Assembly: GCA_004558955.1 (NCBI GenBank)
Contig: SFZC01000123.1
Location: 1 to 5,169 of the forward strand
DNA: 5,169 nucleotides
Direction: 5' to 3'
Source: a bacterium
GTDB taxonomy: Bacteria; Cyanobacteriota; Vampirovibrionia; Gastranaerophilales; Gastranaerophilaceae
Shown piece after piece: positions 4,728-5,169 of this stretch (its first letter is position 1; the number at the start of each line of letters is the position of its first letter). Under the pieces are notes generated by a model. The model was given only the letters and a program-made list of their open reading frames with translations, was not told the origin of the DNA and ran no database searches. Both the position numbers and the translations under genes were made by a program.

Positions 4728-5169
4728 ATGAAAAAGAAAACAAAACGATTTTTATTTTTAACAACTGCTGCTTTGGCTGGCATGTATGCATATAACCGCT
4801 TTGTTGCAAATACATCCACCAATAAAAATATGCTTCCGACAAAGAATGGTTCTTACTACTCTTGGAAGCAGGGAAATATTTTCTACACGAAACACGGCTC
4901 AGGAAGTCCTCTTCTGTTAATACACGATACCAATGCAACAAGTTCATCCATTGAATGGTCTAAAATTATAAAGCATTTACAGAAAAACCATACGGTATAC
5001 ACAGTTGATTTGCTGGGTTGTGGTCTGTCTGACAAGCCGGGCATTAGCTATACCAGTTACTTATATGTACAAATGATAACCGCATTTATCAAAGATGTTA
5101 TCAGAGAAAAAACAGATATTGTTGCATCGAACCTTTCAAGCTCCTTTGTCATTATGGCAAACCAGATTG
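4728..5169 (+). CDS. Membrane-anchored alpha/beta-hydrolase-fold protein, 3' end outside window
   Basis: The frame from ATG 4728 stays open for 147 codons to the window edge, so the gene is truncated by the window rather than broken. The start has AAAGGAGG at 4713-4720, seven bases away. Residues 2-7 are basic (KKKTKR), and residues 8-22 are hydrophobic, giving a signal anchor or uncleaved signal peptide. The rest begins an alpha/beta-hydrolase fold. HGSGSPLLLIHD (56-67) is the first core strand leading to the oxyanion loop, and VDLLGCGLSDKP (93-104) is the characteristic strand and loop that follows. The nucleophile elbow is expected near residues 132-140, but the sequence there (ASNLSSSF) has no canonical G-x-S-x-G. 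S137 in NLSSS is a possible nucleophile, or the protein may be non-catalytic. The His and acid of the triad lie beyond the window. Substrate cannot be assigned. It is transcribed divergently from the kinase-like gene. Confidence 0.85.
   Translation, partial: MKKKTKRFLFLTTAALAGMYAYNRFVANTSTNKNMLPTKNGSYYSWKQGNIFYTKHGSGSPLLLIHDTNATSSSIEWSKIIKHLQKNHTVYTVDLLGCGLSDKPGISYTSYLYVQMITAFIKDVIREKTDIVASNLSSSFVIMANQI

Noticed and set aside
4726..4947. Minus-strand open frame of 73 codons
   Set aside because: It lies opposite the start of the hydrolase gene, which has a strong ribosome binding site, promoter and recognisable fold. The antisense frame has no similar support.

Overview
The window looks like a chromosomal segment from a low-GC Firmicute, most likely a clostridial gut bacterium of the Lachnospiraceae type. 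The evidence is the strong AT bias, near-consensus AGGAGG ribosome binding sites, and the parA-parB-DUF4446-DUF3881 gene order, which I associate with that family. That taxonomic reading is inference from recognised protein families; no search was run.

Layout, left to right. Positions 1-33 hold the 5' half of a tRNA gene on the minus strand, probably tRNA-Arg, cut by the window edge. Four closely spaced minus-strand genes follow, given here in transcription order: parA/soj (3263-2496), parB/spo0J (2474-1560), a DUF4446 membrane-anchored protein (1514-999) and a DUF3881 protein (936-64). Gaps between them are about 21, 45 and 62 bp. None contains a clear intrinsic terminator, so they probably form one operon, possibly reading on into the tRNA.

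The 253-bp gap upstream of parA (3264-3516) holds two perfect 16-bp parS sites (3371-3386 and 3480-3495) and a probable extended -10 parA promoter. The distal parS lies inside a 32-bp perfect palindrome followed by a U-run on the minus strand, so it also looks like the intrinsic terminator of the next gene.

That gene (4509-3517, minus) encodes a soluble 330-residue DegS-like protein. It has a coiled-coil N-terminus and an intact-looking HATPase domain, but the expected phospho-acceptor histidine appears to be Met. A degenerate third parS-like site lies inside it. An AT-rich 218-bp divergent region (4510-4727) carries a good promoter for each direction and a small inverted repeat. On the plus strand a membrane-anchored alpha/beta-hydrolase-like gene starts at 4728 and runs off the right edge.

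How it fits together: ParB is expected to load at the parS sites next to its own gene as a CTP-dependent clamp, ParA is its ATPase partner, and together they organise and segregate the replication-origin region. Perfect parS sites beside parAB suggest the window lies near oriC, although oriC itself is not visible. DUF4446 and DUF3881 are uncharacterised partners of this locus. The kinase-like gene is the most unusual neighbour. I saw no mobile element, CRISPR array or clearly new multi-gene system. The best leads are the parS/terminator overlap and the His-less kinase-like protein.
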